Source: Leptobrachium leishanense
Taxonomy: Eukaryota > Chordata > Amphibia > Anura > Megophryidae
Assembly (NCBI GenBank): GCA_009667805.1
Contig: CM019070.1
Location: 58,346,735 to 58,410,734, forward strand
Direction: 5' to 3'
DNA: 64,000 nt
Both the position numbers and the translations under genes were made by a program. Shown piece after piece: positions 1 through 10,700 of the stretch; the stretch's first letter is position 1; every line of letters starts with the position of its first letter. Below the pieces are notes generated by a model. It was given only the letters and a program-made list of their open reading frames with translations, was not told the origin of the DNA and made no database searches.

Positions 1-265
1 GACAGCGGAGCTTGCCATCCACACATAGGTGACTGATGTACTGGGTACCTCTGGACAGCAATCTCAATTTGTCCCCATTTCCTCTGTAATTAAAAGTCAG
101 CTAAATCCCTTTTCATACAGATTATTTTATTCCTCTACAAGTCACTCCGTACATCATGCTAGAAGGAATGACACAGCTAGGCACAAGAGATCTTCATGAA
201 CATTTGGAGTTCTATACCTCACAAAAGGAACTAATCGTCTAAATAATTTTCCACCCCAAAAACAG

Positions 266-360
266 AAGCCAAACAATCTTTGAAAGCTTCCATCATTCAC
301 ACCCAGCAAACCATCACAGACCCAGACAAAATACCTGGCAAGCTCACTAAAGATCAAAAG
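266..360 (+). CDS. ANKRD45: ANKRD45 internal exon (C-terminal region)
   Basis: The reading frame ending at 360 gives AKQSLKASIIHTQQTITDP then DKIPGKLTKDQK. This aligns with the segment after the ankyrin repeats of vertebrate ANKRD45 (human, from memory, ...ARLTLKKYIAKV...GKLLKEDK). The exon ends at a GTAAGA donor (361). An upstream stop codon in frame puts the acceptor at the CAG 263-265, after a pyrimidine-rich stretch. Length 95 nt, ending on a codon boundary. It joins in frame to the exon at 1569. ANKRD45 is an ankyrin-repeat protein of poorly defined function. Earlier exons lie to the left of the window. The donor is firm; the acceptor is inferred. Confidence 0.72.
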
Positions 361-594
361 GTAAGAGGGAAAAATAATCCTTTACCTCCTCCTGCATTGT
401 GCTGAACTGCTACCAATGTAAATATTTAGTGAATTTGTTGCCAAGGAAGCCACATAAATGTATAGAAATGCAGATCCCAGGGATAATGAAAAGATTAAAT
501 CATAACTTACACTTTTCCCCATCGTGTGATAATTTTTCTTGGAACGTCATTACGACGTTCGCGTGCTATCGTAGCAGTGTCTGCTCACACAGAA

Positions 595-771
595 GGGTCT
601 ATTCAATAAAAAGGTGAAACTCTGGAGAACCTTTGGAGAAGTGAAAATTCTAGGTCAAAATAGCCAAACCAGAAAAACTCTCCCATTTATCTCACTTTCC
701 AAATCAGCTATTTTGACCTAGAATTGTCACTTCTCCAAAAGTTCGAGTTTCACCTTTTAGTGAATAGACCC
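595..771. mobile_element. Palindromic MITE, GGGTCTATTCA ends
   Basis: Near-perfect inverted repeat: the left end GGGTCTATTCA...GGTGAAACTC mirrors the right end GAGTTTCACC...TGAATAGACCC, and the inner arms also pair (TTCTAGGTCAAAATAGCC with GGCTATTTTGACCTAGAA). A second copy lies inside 36349-36583. No coding capacity; non-autonomous DNA transposon of unassigned superfamily. Confidence 0.7.
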
Positions 772-876
772 GTGTTGTAGCCGTATCTCACTCTGGATTT
801 CAGCTCTACCTGCTGCACCTTCCTCTATTTTAGAGTAGCAAACCTTCCAAGGCCTGGTTGTTTTTTTTGGTGAAAG

Positions 877-1065
877 GATTTTACCAGGAAGGATACATTG
901 AGATTTCGCTCGTTTTCAAGTATGTCCTGGGTGGCGAGTATGTACCGTTAGGTGTCTTGCCAAGGACACTAACTGGAGAGGTTGCTCGCTGGGATCGAAC
1001 CCATGACTCCACAGGCTCTCTACATGCAGAGCGGGGACATTACCTCTACTCCACCCAGTACATTT
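877..1065 (-). mobile_element. tRNA-type SINE-like repeat, reverse orientation
   Basis: Read on the minus strand it has a B-box-like GGTTCGATCCCAGCGAGCAA, then a TTGGCAAGACACCTAACGG block and a tail ending TATCCTTCCTGGTAAAATCC. Related copies: 27606-27770 (+), a 3' fragment at 15489-15535 (+) and a fragment at 35062-35118 (-). The B-box-like motif and the SINE-like CTTGGGCAAGACACC block point to a tRNA-derived SINE; the exact family is not assigned. Confidence 0.5.
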
Positions 1066-1117
1066 TTTACCCCTTTCATATCTGAGGCTTTTAATGTTTC
1101 CCTTAATTATCCTAGAG

Positions 1118-1304
1118 CAGTGGTTCCCAACCATGGTCCTCAAGTCCCCCCAATAGGCCAGGTTTGCCAGATATGTGATGCACAGCATAGGTGATATGAT
1201 TTGCTGCTTAGTGATTGCAGGATTCAGTCTGCATTCCCAAGTTGATCCGTAAAACCTGGCCTGTTAGGGGTACTTGAGGACCGCAGGTGGGATGGGAACC
1301 ACTG
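1118..1304. mobile_element. hAT-type MITE, CAGTGGTTCCCAACC ends
   Basis: Starts CAGTGGTTCCCAACCATGG and ends GGATGGGAACCACTG, inverted termini typical of hAT (Charlie-like) elements. The 8-bp flanks TCCTAGAG and ACTTAGAG are an imperfect target duplication. A diverged relative lies at 39334-39504. Confidence 0.65.
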
Positions 1305-1568
1305 ACTTAGAGTATGTAAGCCAGTGTTTGGCCATATTTTTTCATCCTTCCACCCCGTATAGTTTCTCTTTTTGGTTAGTGTTACCCACTTTTTTTATTC
1401 TGGTACCCTAACCCTCTCCGTACAAGGACTTCAGCGATCTATGGGCCCCATATGCCGGTGTCATACAGTCAAAGAAGTATGGGAACTGTAGTTCAGAAAC
1501 ATCAGGTGGGGGGGGGGGTGCAGAGTTCCAGAGTGTGTGTGTTAATGCGTTCAGTTCTCTCCCTGTAG

Positions 1569-1707
1569 CTTCAGATTAACAATGCTTGTAAAGCCAAGAA
1601 CGAATGGTTAGAACATGCCAAGAACCCGACAACCAAGGATTTCATGGAACAGCGACAGCAGCTAGAAGCCACCATTCAAGCACTCTTTACCAAGCTAAAT
1701 ACACCAA
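1569..1707 (+). CDS. ANKRD45: ANKRD45 exon with the conserved AKNEWLE block
   Basis: After acceptor CCCTGTAG (ends 1568) the frame reads LQINNACKAKNEWLEHAKN, later FMEQRQQLEATIQALFTKL. This matches the conserved C-terminal block of ANKRD45 (AKNEWLE..., EQRQQLE, FTK in the human protein). The GTAAGC donor starts at 1708. The exon is 139 nt and continues in phase from the exon ending at 360. The gene runs toward PRDX6 copy 1, so the two are convergent, as in human 1q25. Confidence 0.85.
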
Positions 1708-1963
1708 GTAAGCGGGCTATTTTGATAAATATCACCTGGGCAGGTTCGCTTTGGCTAATTTAAAAAGGGAATTGTATTTTATCTGTACATTTTTCTAGGT
1801 TTTATATTTCACTCAAACAAAAAAAACACTACCCCAAACCTCTCACTATTGAAGTGCCAGGCGAGCAATAGCCACCCTCCTCTTTAACTGCCTGTAACGT
1901 GCACCAACGCTAGCAGTTTTTCCACATAGCTGTGCCAGATGCTGGACGGAGAAGAGCATCTTA

Positions 1964-2380
1964 GGCTAGGGTCAGACGAATGCAGTGCGAACCCATGTGC
2001 AGCCGCACTTTATCACGGCCGTAGTAGCAGCAAATGCCGGCCAATGTACGAAGTACAGCCGCACAAAAGTGCGGCCGCGCAATGCAAGTGGCAAACAAAT
2101 GCATTTTTTCCAAGAATGTGATACCGCTAGTACTGACGTACAGAGTGCGCTGCGTCCGCTAGCTGCGTGTGTGCATGATTAGGAGACGTCAGACGCTGCT
2201 AATGTCCGGCCAACATAACGTCCAGACGCAAAAAGGGTTTTATTGATGATCTGTACAAAATCATGGACGAAAATGTGCATCGTATAACCGCTATCGCGTA
2301 TTCCGTGGAAAAAAAAAAATATATACGTCTGAACACACTTTTTCATGGACGACACAAAAAAGGCGTTGTCTGACCCTAGC
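1964..2380. mobile_element. PIF/Harbinger-like MITE, copy 1
   Basis: Termini GGCTAGGGTCAGAC...GTCTGACCCTAGC are inverted and flanked on both sides by TTA (1961-1963, 2381-2383). A 3-bp TTA/TWA duplication is typical of PIF/Harbinger. The interior is GC-rich with many GTGCGGC/GCCGCAC motifs. Related copies: 3273-3680, 5154-5526, 27063-27491 and a partial near 21490-21798. Confidence 0.65.
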
Positions 2381-2430
2381 TTAAGAGTAACCTCAAGCAA
2401 TGAGTTATCCCACAAATCTTTCTAATACAA

Positions 2431-2454
2431 AAAAAAAAAAAAAAAAAAAAAAAG
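2431..2454. repeat. Poly-A tract
   Basis: Run of about 24 adenines with no recognisable retroelement next to it; simple repeat. Confidence 0.8.
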
Positions 2455-2828
2455 ATTGTATGAGCTCAATTTCTTGACCACACAGCTACTTTTTATTACT
2501 TCTTTAAAGCTGAAGCCACAAGATGTGGTTTTAATTAAACCTCAGCCAATTAAACACTGGTTTAAAAATCCCCATGGAGGAATTGTGTGTGTCCTGGAAT
2601 CAAGCTCCAGCCAAAAGTTACTGATCAGCTTGGGTGGAACCTGTTCAGATACATCCACACCTCCCAGTTAGTGTCAAGAACATGGCATTGCACACAGTAC
2701 AAGATCATACTTTTTGTAGCTGTGGACTGCTAGCAGTGATGTCGTTAATGAGCAAGTGTTCTGGATTCTAAATGCTCTTTTACTGGCAAGGTTTCCCCAT
2801 CTTTGCCGGTATTTTTTTTTTTATGCAG

Positions 2829-2930
2829 ACAGAAGGGAGACAAAAGGGACTCGCTTTAAAAAGGTATGTGCACAAAACAGTCACACAGGTAATGGTTGTG
2901 ACCCTGGCAGCAATTTAATCCTGTCATGAA
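2829..2930 (+). CDS. ANKRD45: Candidate terminal exon of ANKRD45
   Basis: A long T tract followed by ATGCAG (ends 2828) is a strong-looking acceptor. Joining the leftover base of the 1707 exon gives a short basic frame (RRETKGTRFKK...) that stops at the TGA 2928-2930. Human ANKRD45 also ends in a short hydrophilic, poorly conserved tail, so sequence similarity cannot confirm this. A GTATGT within the exon could instead be a donor. Tentative. Confidence 0.25.
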
Positions 2931-3054
2931 GCATTACACAGGCTAATAGGCTTCCCTCCAAACTTTGTTAATCTGCCATCGTGTTATAGAGCTGCAAAAA
3001 GGAATTAAAAGGTCAGCAACTGAGCATTTATTCATCCCTGATCACAAAAACGCA

Positions 3055-3150
3055 GAGTGCACTGTTCCTTAGGGAACGTTAACCAGCATTCGGGTGAGTA
3101 AGCATTAATGGATGCTCCCATATTACCTAACGCTAGACCTGCGAGAAGTC
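3055..3150 (-). repeat. Fragment of the old GTAATATGGGG repeat family
   Basis: On the minus strand it reads like the end of the family seen at 21850-22440 and 52945-54180: GTAATATGGGAGCATCC, then ACTCACCCGAATGCTGGTTAACG and TTCCCTAAGGAACAGTGC. Degraded interspersed repeat without coding potential. Confidence 0.4.
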
Positions 3151-3272
3151 AGTTTGCGCAAGATTACTGTACTTTGCGCACCCTATACTTAACATTAGGA
3201 TAAAGAAACGTATTACAAATTGCTAGAGCCAAATCGCTGCACTGATGCAAAGCTAAAATTTAGCAACACTTA

Positions 3273-3680
3273 AGGCTGGTGTCAGACGAGCGCATTTTGT
3301 ACGGACTGTGCAGTACAGACGCACTTTCTGATGGAAGATGCAGTAGTGGCCACACAGTCCATTTTTTTTAACTGACGTTATTTTTGATGGAGGTAGGAGG
3401 GAAAATAAATTAAATATGAAAACCATTTTGTCTGTCAAATGCTGCACGTATAAATGCAGTCCGTCTGCTGACCTTGTTCCCTCACACACACACAAAGCTA
3501 TGTGGGCACAGCGCACTCCCTAGTGGTTTTACGTTCTTGCGTCAGTTTGTCGCGTGCGTTGTGAGCCTGCAGTTCGGTGCGGACGCACTTCTGGGGGGGC
3601 TCCATTGGCAATTATTCTATGCTGCGACAGATATGTGTGCAAAACTGGACGTTCACACTGCGCTCGTCTGACACGAGCCT
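3273..3680. mobile_element. PIF/Harbinger-like MITE, copy 2
   Basis: Inverted termini AGGCTGGTGTCAGACGAGCG and CGCTCGTCTGACACGAGCCT, beside TTA on the left. Same family as 1964-2380 but diverged inside; it shares the ATAAATGCAGTCCGTCTG block with the partial copy near 21530. Confidence 0.6.
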
Positions 3681-3928
3681 AAAAGCCGATGCTGCTTTTG
3701 CAGAATCTGCTAGCACCAACTAAACCCCCCCACCCAGCATGTATGTTTTAAGGAGATCTGAATCAGATCTGTAGGGTCTTTGGCTGGTACTTTTTACCTT
3801 CATGCATTAGCAGATCCTCTATAAATAAATTAATTTTATTTAAAAAGCTGCAAAAAAACATGACTAGAGTAGAATTTAGCTCTAGTTTCAGGGCACATTA
3901 GGGTCTGTTAAATTTAAATGTAGATTTA

Positions 3929-5130
3929 CAGTTGTGTTCAAAATTATTCAACCCCCACTGAAATTGAGTGTTTTGGCCAGTTTGACATTGATCTTGATCA
4001 GTCATCTTGCTTACAATTAAATCAAAGAGGCACGTGTAGGTCAGACAAATATAACATAACATTTATAATGAAATAACCACAAATGTCTTTTCTGTGCTCA
4101 CATCATTAGTTTTATTCAACCCCCAAGTGACATTCAATCTTATAACTGTAAAAGGATGTTGTACTAACCGCTTTTAAATGTGAAGCATAGCTTGACACAA
4201 GTGTCTTGCAGCGATCTACGGTATCTTCGCCCATTTGTCATGGGCAAAAGCCTCCAGTTCAGTCACATTCTTAGGCTTGCGCACTGCAACTGCTTTCTTT
4301 AAGTCCCACCAGAGGTTCTCAATCGGATTTAAGTCAGGTGACTGCGATGGCCACTCCAAAATGTTCCAGCCTTTAATCTGCAACCATGCTCTAGTGGACT
4401 TGGAGGTATGCTTGGGATCATTGTCCTGTTGAAAGGTCCAACGTCTCCCAAGCCTCAGGTTTGTGACGGACTGCATCACATTGTCATCCAATATCTCCTG
4501 GTACTGAAGAGAATTCATGGTAACTTGCACACGCTGAAGCTTCCCTGTACCTGCAGAAGCAAAACAGCCCCAAAGCATGATTGACCCCCCGCCATGCTTC
4601 ACAGTAGGCAAGGTGTTCTTCATAGCGTTGATCCATGGGCCCAAACAGTTCTAATTTTGTTTCATCAGTCCACAGAACACTATCCCAAAACGTCTGTGCT
4701 TTGTCCACATGACTTTTGGCATACTGCAGTCGACTCTTATTCTTTGGAGACAGCAAGGGGGTGCGCCTGGGAGTTCTGGCATGGAGGCCTTTACGCAGTG
4801 TGTGCCGTATTGTCTGAGCTGAAACTTCAGTACCCACATCTGACAAATCTTTTCTCAGTTCCTCAGCAGTCACACGGGGACTTCTCTCCACTCTACGCTT
4901 CAGGTAGCGCACAGCAGTCGAAGTCAGCATTTTCTTTCTGCCACGACCAGGTAGCGTTTCAACAGTGCCCTTTGCCTTGAATTTGCGAATGATGCTTCCT
5001 ATGGTCTCTTGGTATGTTTAACATCTTTGCAATCTTCTTATCACCTCTTCGTCTTCCTGGACCATTCGCTTGACTTCATGTTTGTAACCACACCAGTAAA
5101 TGTCTAGGAGCTGAGTATCAGTCAGAGAAA
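3929..5130 (-). mobile_element. Tc1/mariner element, 5'-truncated
   Basis: The 3' terminus starts at 3929 after TA with CAGTTGTGTTCAAAATTATT, a classic Tc1-type end. The transposase lies on the minus strand (next entry). The other terminus is missing: similarity stops near an A-rich stretch at 5130, where a Harbinger-like MITE begins. Confidence 0.8.
4216..5100 (-). pseudogene. Tc1 transposase, frameshifted
   Basis: Two overlapping minus-strand frames carry one transposase. The upstream part (4930 down to about 4650) has the second half of the DNA-binding domain and the first catalytic segment (FWDSVLWTDETKLELFG). The downstream part (4644 down to 4216) has FQQDNDPKHTSKSTRAWL and SQSPDLNPIENLWWDLKKA, the second D and the E of a DD34E catalytic triad. 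The frame changes near 4650, and the N-terminal helix-turn-helix before 4930 is only a remnant. It cannot make an active enzyme as it stands. Relics of this type are very common in frog and fish genomes. Confidence 0.85.
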
Positions 5131-5153
5131 CAAAAAAAAAAAAAACCCGCGAG

Positions 5154-5526
5154 ACTGGGGGTCAGACGAGCGCAGCGCGAACATGCGTGCAGCCACACTA
5201 TTACGGCCATGGTAGCAAATGACGTCCAACGCAGAGCCACACGAAAGTTCAGCCGCACAACGGTAGCGGCAAAACACTTTTACTGACGTACAGAGTGCCC
5301 TGCATCCGCATAGCGGCGAGTGCGTGATTAGGAGACAGACGCTGCTCATGTCTGGCCAACATAACATCCAGACACCCAAGGTTTCCTGGTTTGGATCCGT
5401 AAAAATAAAAAAAATAAAAAAATTTAGGCTGTAATTGCGCAGCATATGACTGCTATCGCGTATTCGTGAATAATTCCGTCCAGACACTTTAAACTGACGA
5501 TGCGAAAAATGTATTAGACCCTAGCC
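5154..5526. mobile_element. PIF/Harbinger-like MITE, copy 3
   Basis: Left end CTGGGGGTCAGACGAGCGCA, right end TTAGACCCTAGCCTG. The interior matches copies 1 and 5 (CTGGCCAACATAACATCCAG, TATCGCGTATTCGTG). It abuts the truncated Tc1 element. Confidence 0.6.
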
Positions 5527-5654
5527 TGAATGTTTTAAACAGCGTTTCACTTCAAGTTTACATATAAGATCAATGAATGATAAAGGTCTATTACAGAAGA
5601 AAAAAAATTAAGAATTTTGCAAAAACTTCCAAAAATATAATATTTTACAGTAAA

Positions 5655-5967
5655 AAGGCTAACCGTTTTAGATATTGAATTAAAAAAAAAAAAAAAAAGG
5701 GAATATTAACATTGAAGCCTATGGGATTCGCCTGAATAAACCTGTTGAATTAAAACCACCTAACAGCAGGGCAATTCGGCACCTTTTCTCAGCTGTTGAA
5801 GCAATGCTTCTAGGGATTTCCCTGCACTCGAACAGGCACCAAATGTGCAGGCAATTCGCCAACATGGAGAACAGTGCACTCTGGATAGCCGAATGGCCAG
5901 GAAAGTTAACCTAACGCTGAATCTCAGTTACCTTTCGCTAGCAATTCCGAGCTCTGAATAACCCTGA
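5655..5967. mobile_element. MITE family ending GAATAACCCTG
   Basis: Shares with 27880-28211 the blocks GATATTGAATTAAA, AAGCCTATGGGATTCGCCTG, AGCAGGGCAATTCGGCA and the end TTCCGAGCTCTGAATAACCC. Partial copies at 11559-11624 and 55187-55303. The CAGGGTTATTCA terminus (here inverted) also bounds 36349-36583. Non-coding. Confidence 0.5.
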
Positions 5968-6077
5968 TAGTCTGCATCAAGCCACTATTTAGTGCGGAGA
6001 TTTAAGTTGTCCAGGCACTACAGGGGATCAAAGACAAGAGGGAGTCGCTAAAGATCTGTGCAAGCCGGGGGTTTAAA

Positions 6078-6078
6078 C

Positions 6079-6109
<31 letters not shown>

Positions 6110-6290
6110 CAGCATAATTGTTTGAGTTCTGTGTTCAAACCCCCCCCCCCCCCCAAAAAAAACAAAACATAAGAGGTGAAAGCTCAGCTTGCATCTCAGA
6201 TGCTGCAGCTGCTTATTGTACAATAACACTCCAATACTTTGCATGGGGGGGGGGGGGGGGGGGAGAAAAAAAAAAAAAAAAGTGCTCCTA
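6078..6290. repeat. Cluster of homopolymer tracts (A, C, G, A)
   Basis: Within about 210 bp lie a poly-A run of about 28, a poly-C run of 18, a poly-G run of about 19 and another poly-A run of about 16. The C and G runs could pair or form quadruplex/i-motif structures. ORFs here are products of these runs. Confidence 0.85.
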
Positions 6291-7100
6291 GCAGATGCAG
6301 AGCAAGTTAGTCCAAGCCCATTCTCCATTGTGCGATTCCACTTCAATACTAAAGTAAAATCCAATACTTTCCTCTAGATCCCACAGCACAGATCAGTGCA
6401 ATCTGCAACTTCCCTCACCTCAGCTGGCAGCTGAACACCAGGAACAAAGTTTCCAGTGTTCCTCCAGATATCCTTCAGTCATCCTGGCCAGATCTCACGT
6501 GTGTCTCCATGGCGTCCCTTGGACTCATGGAGCCAATAACACCGGTGGTGATTAGTGCCATTGGTCATTCACTACAGACATTGAGGCCTGGTTCACACCT
6601 GGGTGTTTTACAGCACATTCCTACACACTGTTAAAAAAAAAAACACGAGTGTTTCTAATGGTCAAAAACGCCAGGTAATACGCTCATAAAAACACCCGAC
6701 AAAAACACACGTAAAACCAGCAAATGAGATGTGAAACAGCTGGCACGCAAATTTTCCATTGAAGTTGGGATCTGGCCCCTTGAGAAAGTCACTTTAAGTG
6801 TACTGTACTGAATTATTTTATTTTCAATATCATTGCAGGAGCAGACAGCGTGAAAACCAGCAAACATTGATTCAGGCACCCATTTCCATCCTTCATTACG
6901 AGGACTGGTCACCGTTTCCTAGCTGCTTGGAATTATACACAAAAAGGAATTGAAGTATCACACGGGGGGGGGGGGGGAATCTGGTAGTAACTTTACAGAC
7001 CTGTCTATACATGCAAAATAAAGCTCATTCATTCATCGCATGTTTTGTTGATCACAATTCTCTCCTCCACTGAAGTGGCAGCTGAATGAACACCACAAGG
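6291..7100. other. Intergenic sequence downstream of PRDX6 copy 1
   Basis: Nothing coding recognised. Contains a poly-G run at 6965-6977 and unremarkable sequence between the homopolymer cluster and the likely PRDX6 3' end. Confidence 0.5.
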
Positions 7101-7119
7101 CACCAATTCAAACAAAAGA

Positions 7120-7125
7120 TTTATT
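7120..7125 (-). terminator. PRDX6: Polyadenylation signal of PRDX6 copy 1
   Basis: TTTATT on the plus strand is AATAAA on the transcript strand, about 510 nt after the stop codon at 7638. The intervening 3' UTR (7126-7637) contains no recognised repeat. It is a plausible cleavage signal; no transcript evidence. Confidence 0.5.
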
Positions 7126-7637
7126 CAATGAAATCCTAGAATCAGACAAGTGATTGAGATTACATTTTAAATATTGACGCGCTACGCATCAGTTTCATGG
7201 ACTGTTTTAACAGCCATGAAAGACGCCAGCACGCTAGTACCATTGCAAAGTACCCTTTGGCAGACAATGCTTTGATAAATGCATTAGCTTTGGTCAGAAA
7301 GGCACTTTGTATTACAGGAATTTCCTTGAAAATTAAAGGTTTTGGGGTCTGTATGGTGCCAAAAAGGTCCGTTGTAGAAGGATATACGAGAGATCAAAGG
7401 ATAGTCAGCAGCTGGATTGTACAAAAAAACAAGGTGTAAAATCGCCCCAAAAGGCAGATTGTATTGCATTTTGAAACACAGGTACTGTGCCTCAACTTGG
7501 AACAAGAAAACAGATAAGTTTTTTGTAATTCATCGTCAATTTGGCTCTGCGCTAAAATCAAAACCTCCAAACTACATAAAGCAGGACAATCAGGTTTGAT
7601 ATGACACCGTTTACATCCCATTGCACAAATCCTTGAA

Positions 7638-7769
7638 TTATTTTGGTTGCGCGGTGTATCGCAGGTACTTCTTCCCGGAAGGTAGGTCTTTGGTAAACAC
7701 TCCAGTGGGGAAGATTTTAGAGGCCGCTTCTTCTGATACAGTTGGTGGCACCATAACTCTGTCCCCAAG
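7638..7769 (-). CDS. PRDX6: PRDX6 copy 1, exon 5 (stop codon)
   Basis: Acceptor TTATTTAG. Encodes residues 182-224: [36 protein letters not shown], ending YTAQPK and stop TAA at 7640-7638. Confidence 0.95.
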   Translation of the reverse strand, partial: LGDRVMVPPTVSEEAASKIFPTGVFTKDLPSGKKYLRYTAQPK

Positions 7770-10700
7770 CTAAATAAAAAAAATAAAAAAAAAGTGGTAA
7801 GTGACTATGAGCACATTAGAGTAATTCAGCCACCACATTTTTTGCAGAACCCCACCCCCCATGTGTACTGCAAAGAGGGTCTACCATTACCTTCCAGTCT
7901 ACAGGAGTTGCAACATTGTGCGTTGCTGTCAACTGCAGAGAGTCTACAACCCTCAAAATCTCGTCAAAGTTTCTTCCAGTTGTGGCTGGGTACAGAATAG
8001 AAAGCTTCATTTTCTTATCAGGCCCAATAATGAACACCTAGATTAACGTAGAGGAAGATCAATTAGGAATCATGACAGAATACTCCGTGTCAAGCAGCAA
8101 CAGGGAAAACCTTTGAACATTAGCAAATGTGAAAAAATGTGCGGGGGGGGGGGGGGGGCACACTCCCTGTGTATGCACCAATTATTCATGTAATCCCCTG
8201 TCAAAATATTGACTTCATGCACTCTGCACACTGAGTGCAGCTGTGAGTACTAGAGAACAGCCATCACTCACCTGAGTGACTGTCAGTGCATTTACATCAC
8301 TGAGGTCCAATAACCTGCACCTGAGTTGACCCTCAAAAGGGCATCTCCCATGGAGGATAAACATTGTGGCACCTGATAGGTAGCTAGTGTCCTCAAGGGA
8401 AAGCATTGAGGTTTAGGACCAACATGACATCACCAGGATGAGATCGATGACTGGTTAACTTTAAAAACCGCACACAGCATGTGTATAATGTAGAGATGAC
8501 CACAGACCCTGCTGCCAAGTACCCTATATAGAGCGGCATTAGACTTCAGCAAATAAAAGCCATAAAAACAGGTTTATAGACGAGGCTCAAATCCGATAAG
8601 GTTCATTTTATTAAATGGAAACTGGGACCTTCAGATTAAGGGTTTGAGTTACATCAGGAAGATTCAGTGACATTATCACTCACACATCTTGCGGTCACTG
8701 GCATTCCTTCAAGGTCTTTCTCATCGGGATCCAGCATGCCTAGCTTCACAGCCAGGTCTCGTTTGGGATCTGCAATTATGGGGAAGGGTAGAGTCTCTGT
8801 GGGCTCCTCACAGTTGTAAGAATTTATGTCCTATAAAAACGAGATGAAGATGTAGTTACAGAGTAGCAGACTTTTAAAAAGGAACACTGAAGAAAATAGG
8901 CGCTCCCTTGGCACTGGACTGCTCCTCCAAAAGATTCTTAAATGCAGAAGCCCCTCATTCACACATTGTGTAGCCTATATAAAACTATTGTATGTAGGCC
9001 ATGCAAAGTGCATGTCTAGTATGATCCATGTCCAGAATGGTGGATTGGTGCCGTGTGACCCTACAGCCATCGCAGGTGTTTGGGAGACAGGGTGCTCTGC
9101 TTGCCACCATCTGTCCAAAAAGGTGGTCCTGAGCACCACAGCCAGAATATTTAAAATCCTGTTCACTGGTCAACCAAAGGAAATGCCTCTGGGTTGCATA
9201 GCGTTACAGGGCTAACGTAGCACTCCACACATCCTGACAGTCGGGATTTTGACAATTTTAGTAGATAACACCTTGATCCAAACAAAGGTTTTTAGAGTTG
9301 AAATACACTCGCTTCCAAAAAGGAGGTTTTAAAAATGTATTGAAAAAACAACACTGCATGGGGGGGGGGGGGCTGTTTGCAGCAACACCAAGTGGCATTT
9401 AGTGGATAAAGGTCACGGTATTTTAAAGCAGACACACTGGTCAGTGCTGTGTGACCGTTTACAAATACTCAGCATTCCATAAATGCAGGGTTTCTATTGT
9501 TCTAGAGCCTCCAGTCCTGCCAAGTGTACACGTTGCCAGTGCAGATACTGCAAATGACAAAAGTGGGGGAAGACAAGTTTCACTGAACGGACATACTCCA
9601 ATGACCAGTTCCAGATGAATACTGGACAAAAAAAAAAGGAAATATGGCAACAAGTCAGAACATTATTGGGTTAGTCTCAAAACACAGTAATTTACTATTG
9701 TTTCAACAGCCAGCGAATATTACCTTGACTGTAAATATCTGAAAAATGCTAACATCAGGTGGAGATTCATTGATGACGTTTCTCCTGCCGTTTGAATCCC
9801 CTTTGGGAAATGCCAATGCTTAGGTTGCAACAATGGTGAACCATGTATTTTGTGAATGACCCCCCTTATGAATGTCATGAGTATACTGAGCTCATTACAA
9901 AGTAAACCATGCCTGTAGTGTACAGAGCTCAATGCAGCACAAACACCACGTGAATGAATGCTGTTCTGAGCTCAGTAGAAGAAAAGCCTCGCAGTCACAT
10001 TAATGGTGTGCAGGAAATGCTCGAGGGTCTTCAGAACAACCAAAATGTAATAGGCATGACAGTCCTGTACAAGTCTACAGGAGCAGCTTCTTTGCATCGC
10101 CGACTCTACATCAGCAACCTTGGCCCTCCAGATGCTACATTTCCCACGAGGCTTAGCCAATCTAATGAGTGGCTGACCATGGGAGGAGATTTAGTTCCAA
10201 ATGATCTGGAGGTCCATGGTTGCAGACCCTTGCTTGAAGTGTGTCTGTCAGTCCCTACAAATCATTGTGGTGCTAGTGTCATTGACATAAATCATGCACA
10301 TCTTAGTACAGGACACATTACTAGCCATCTAGTCACACAGTAGGTTACCCCAATAATTTGCTTGAGACAGCACGATTGAGGCTACATATAGTGCGCTTGT
10401 CCATTATCGCCCCTCACAGCAACCCCTTAGCTTGGCAAGAAGACTCATAACAAGACTGGCATTTACCTTGCTCCAGCTAAGATGGTCAGGTACAGAGTCT
10501 ATGGAGAGGGCGATCATTTGAACGTTGCGCTTCTTGAACTCAGGTGCCATCTTTACTGCTCGTCCTAGCTCTGTGGTGCACACAGGAGTGTAATCCCGAG
10601 GGTGAGAGAACAGAACACCCCATCTACAAAAACAAAGGAATTCTGCGATAGTCAATGGATCCAAGAGTAAATATTTTAGTCTGGGCTACAACTACATTTG

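Noticed and set aside
877..1065. A tRNA gene
   Set aside because: Only a B-box-like motif is present, no cloverleaf; it is a SINE-like repeat with several copies.
9954..10343. 129-codon open frame
   Set aside because: Runs through a CAGCAACC-type MITE inside a PRDX6 intron; no homology.
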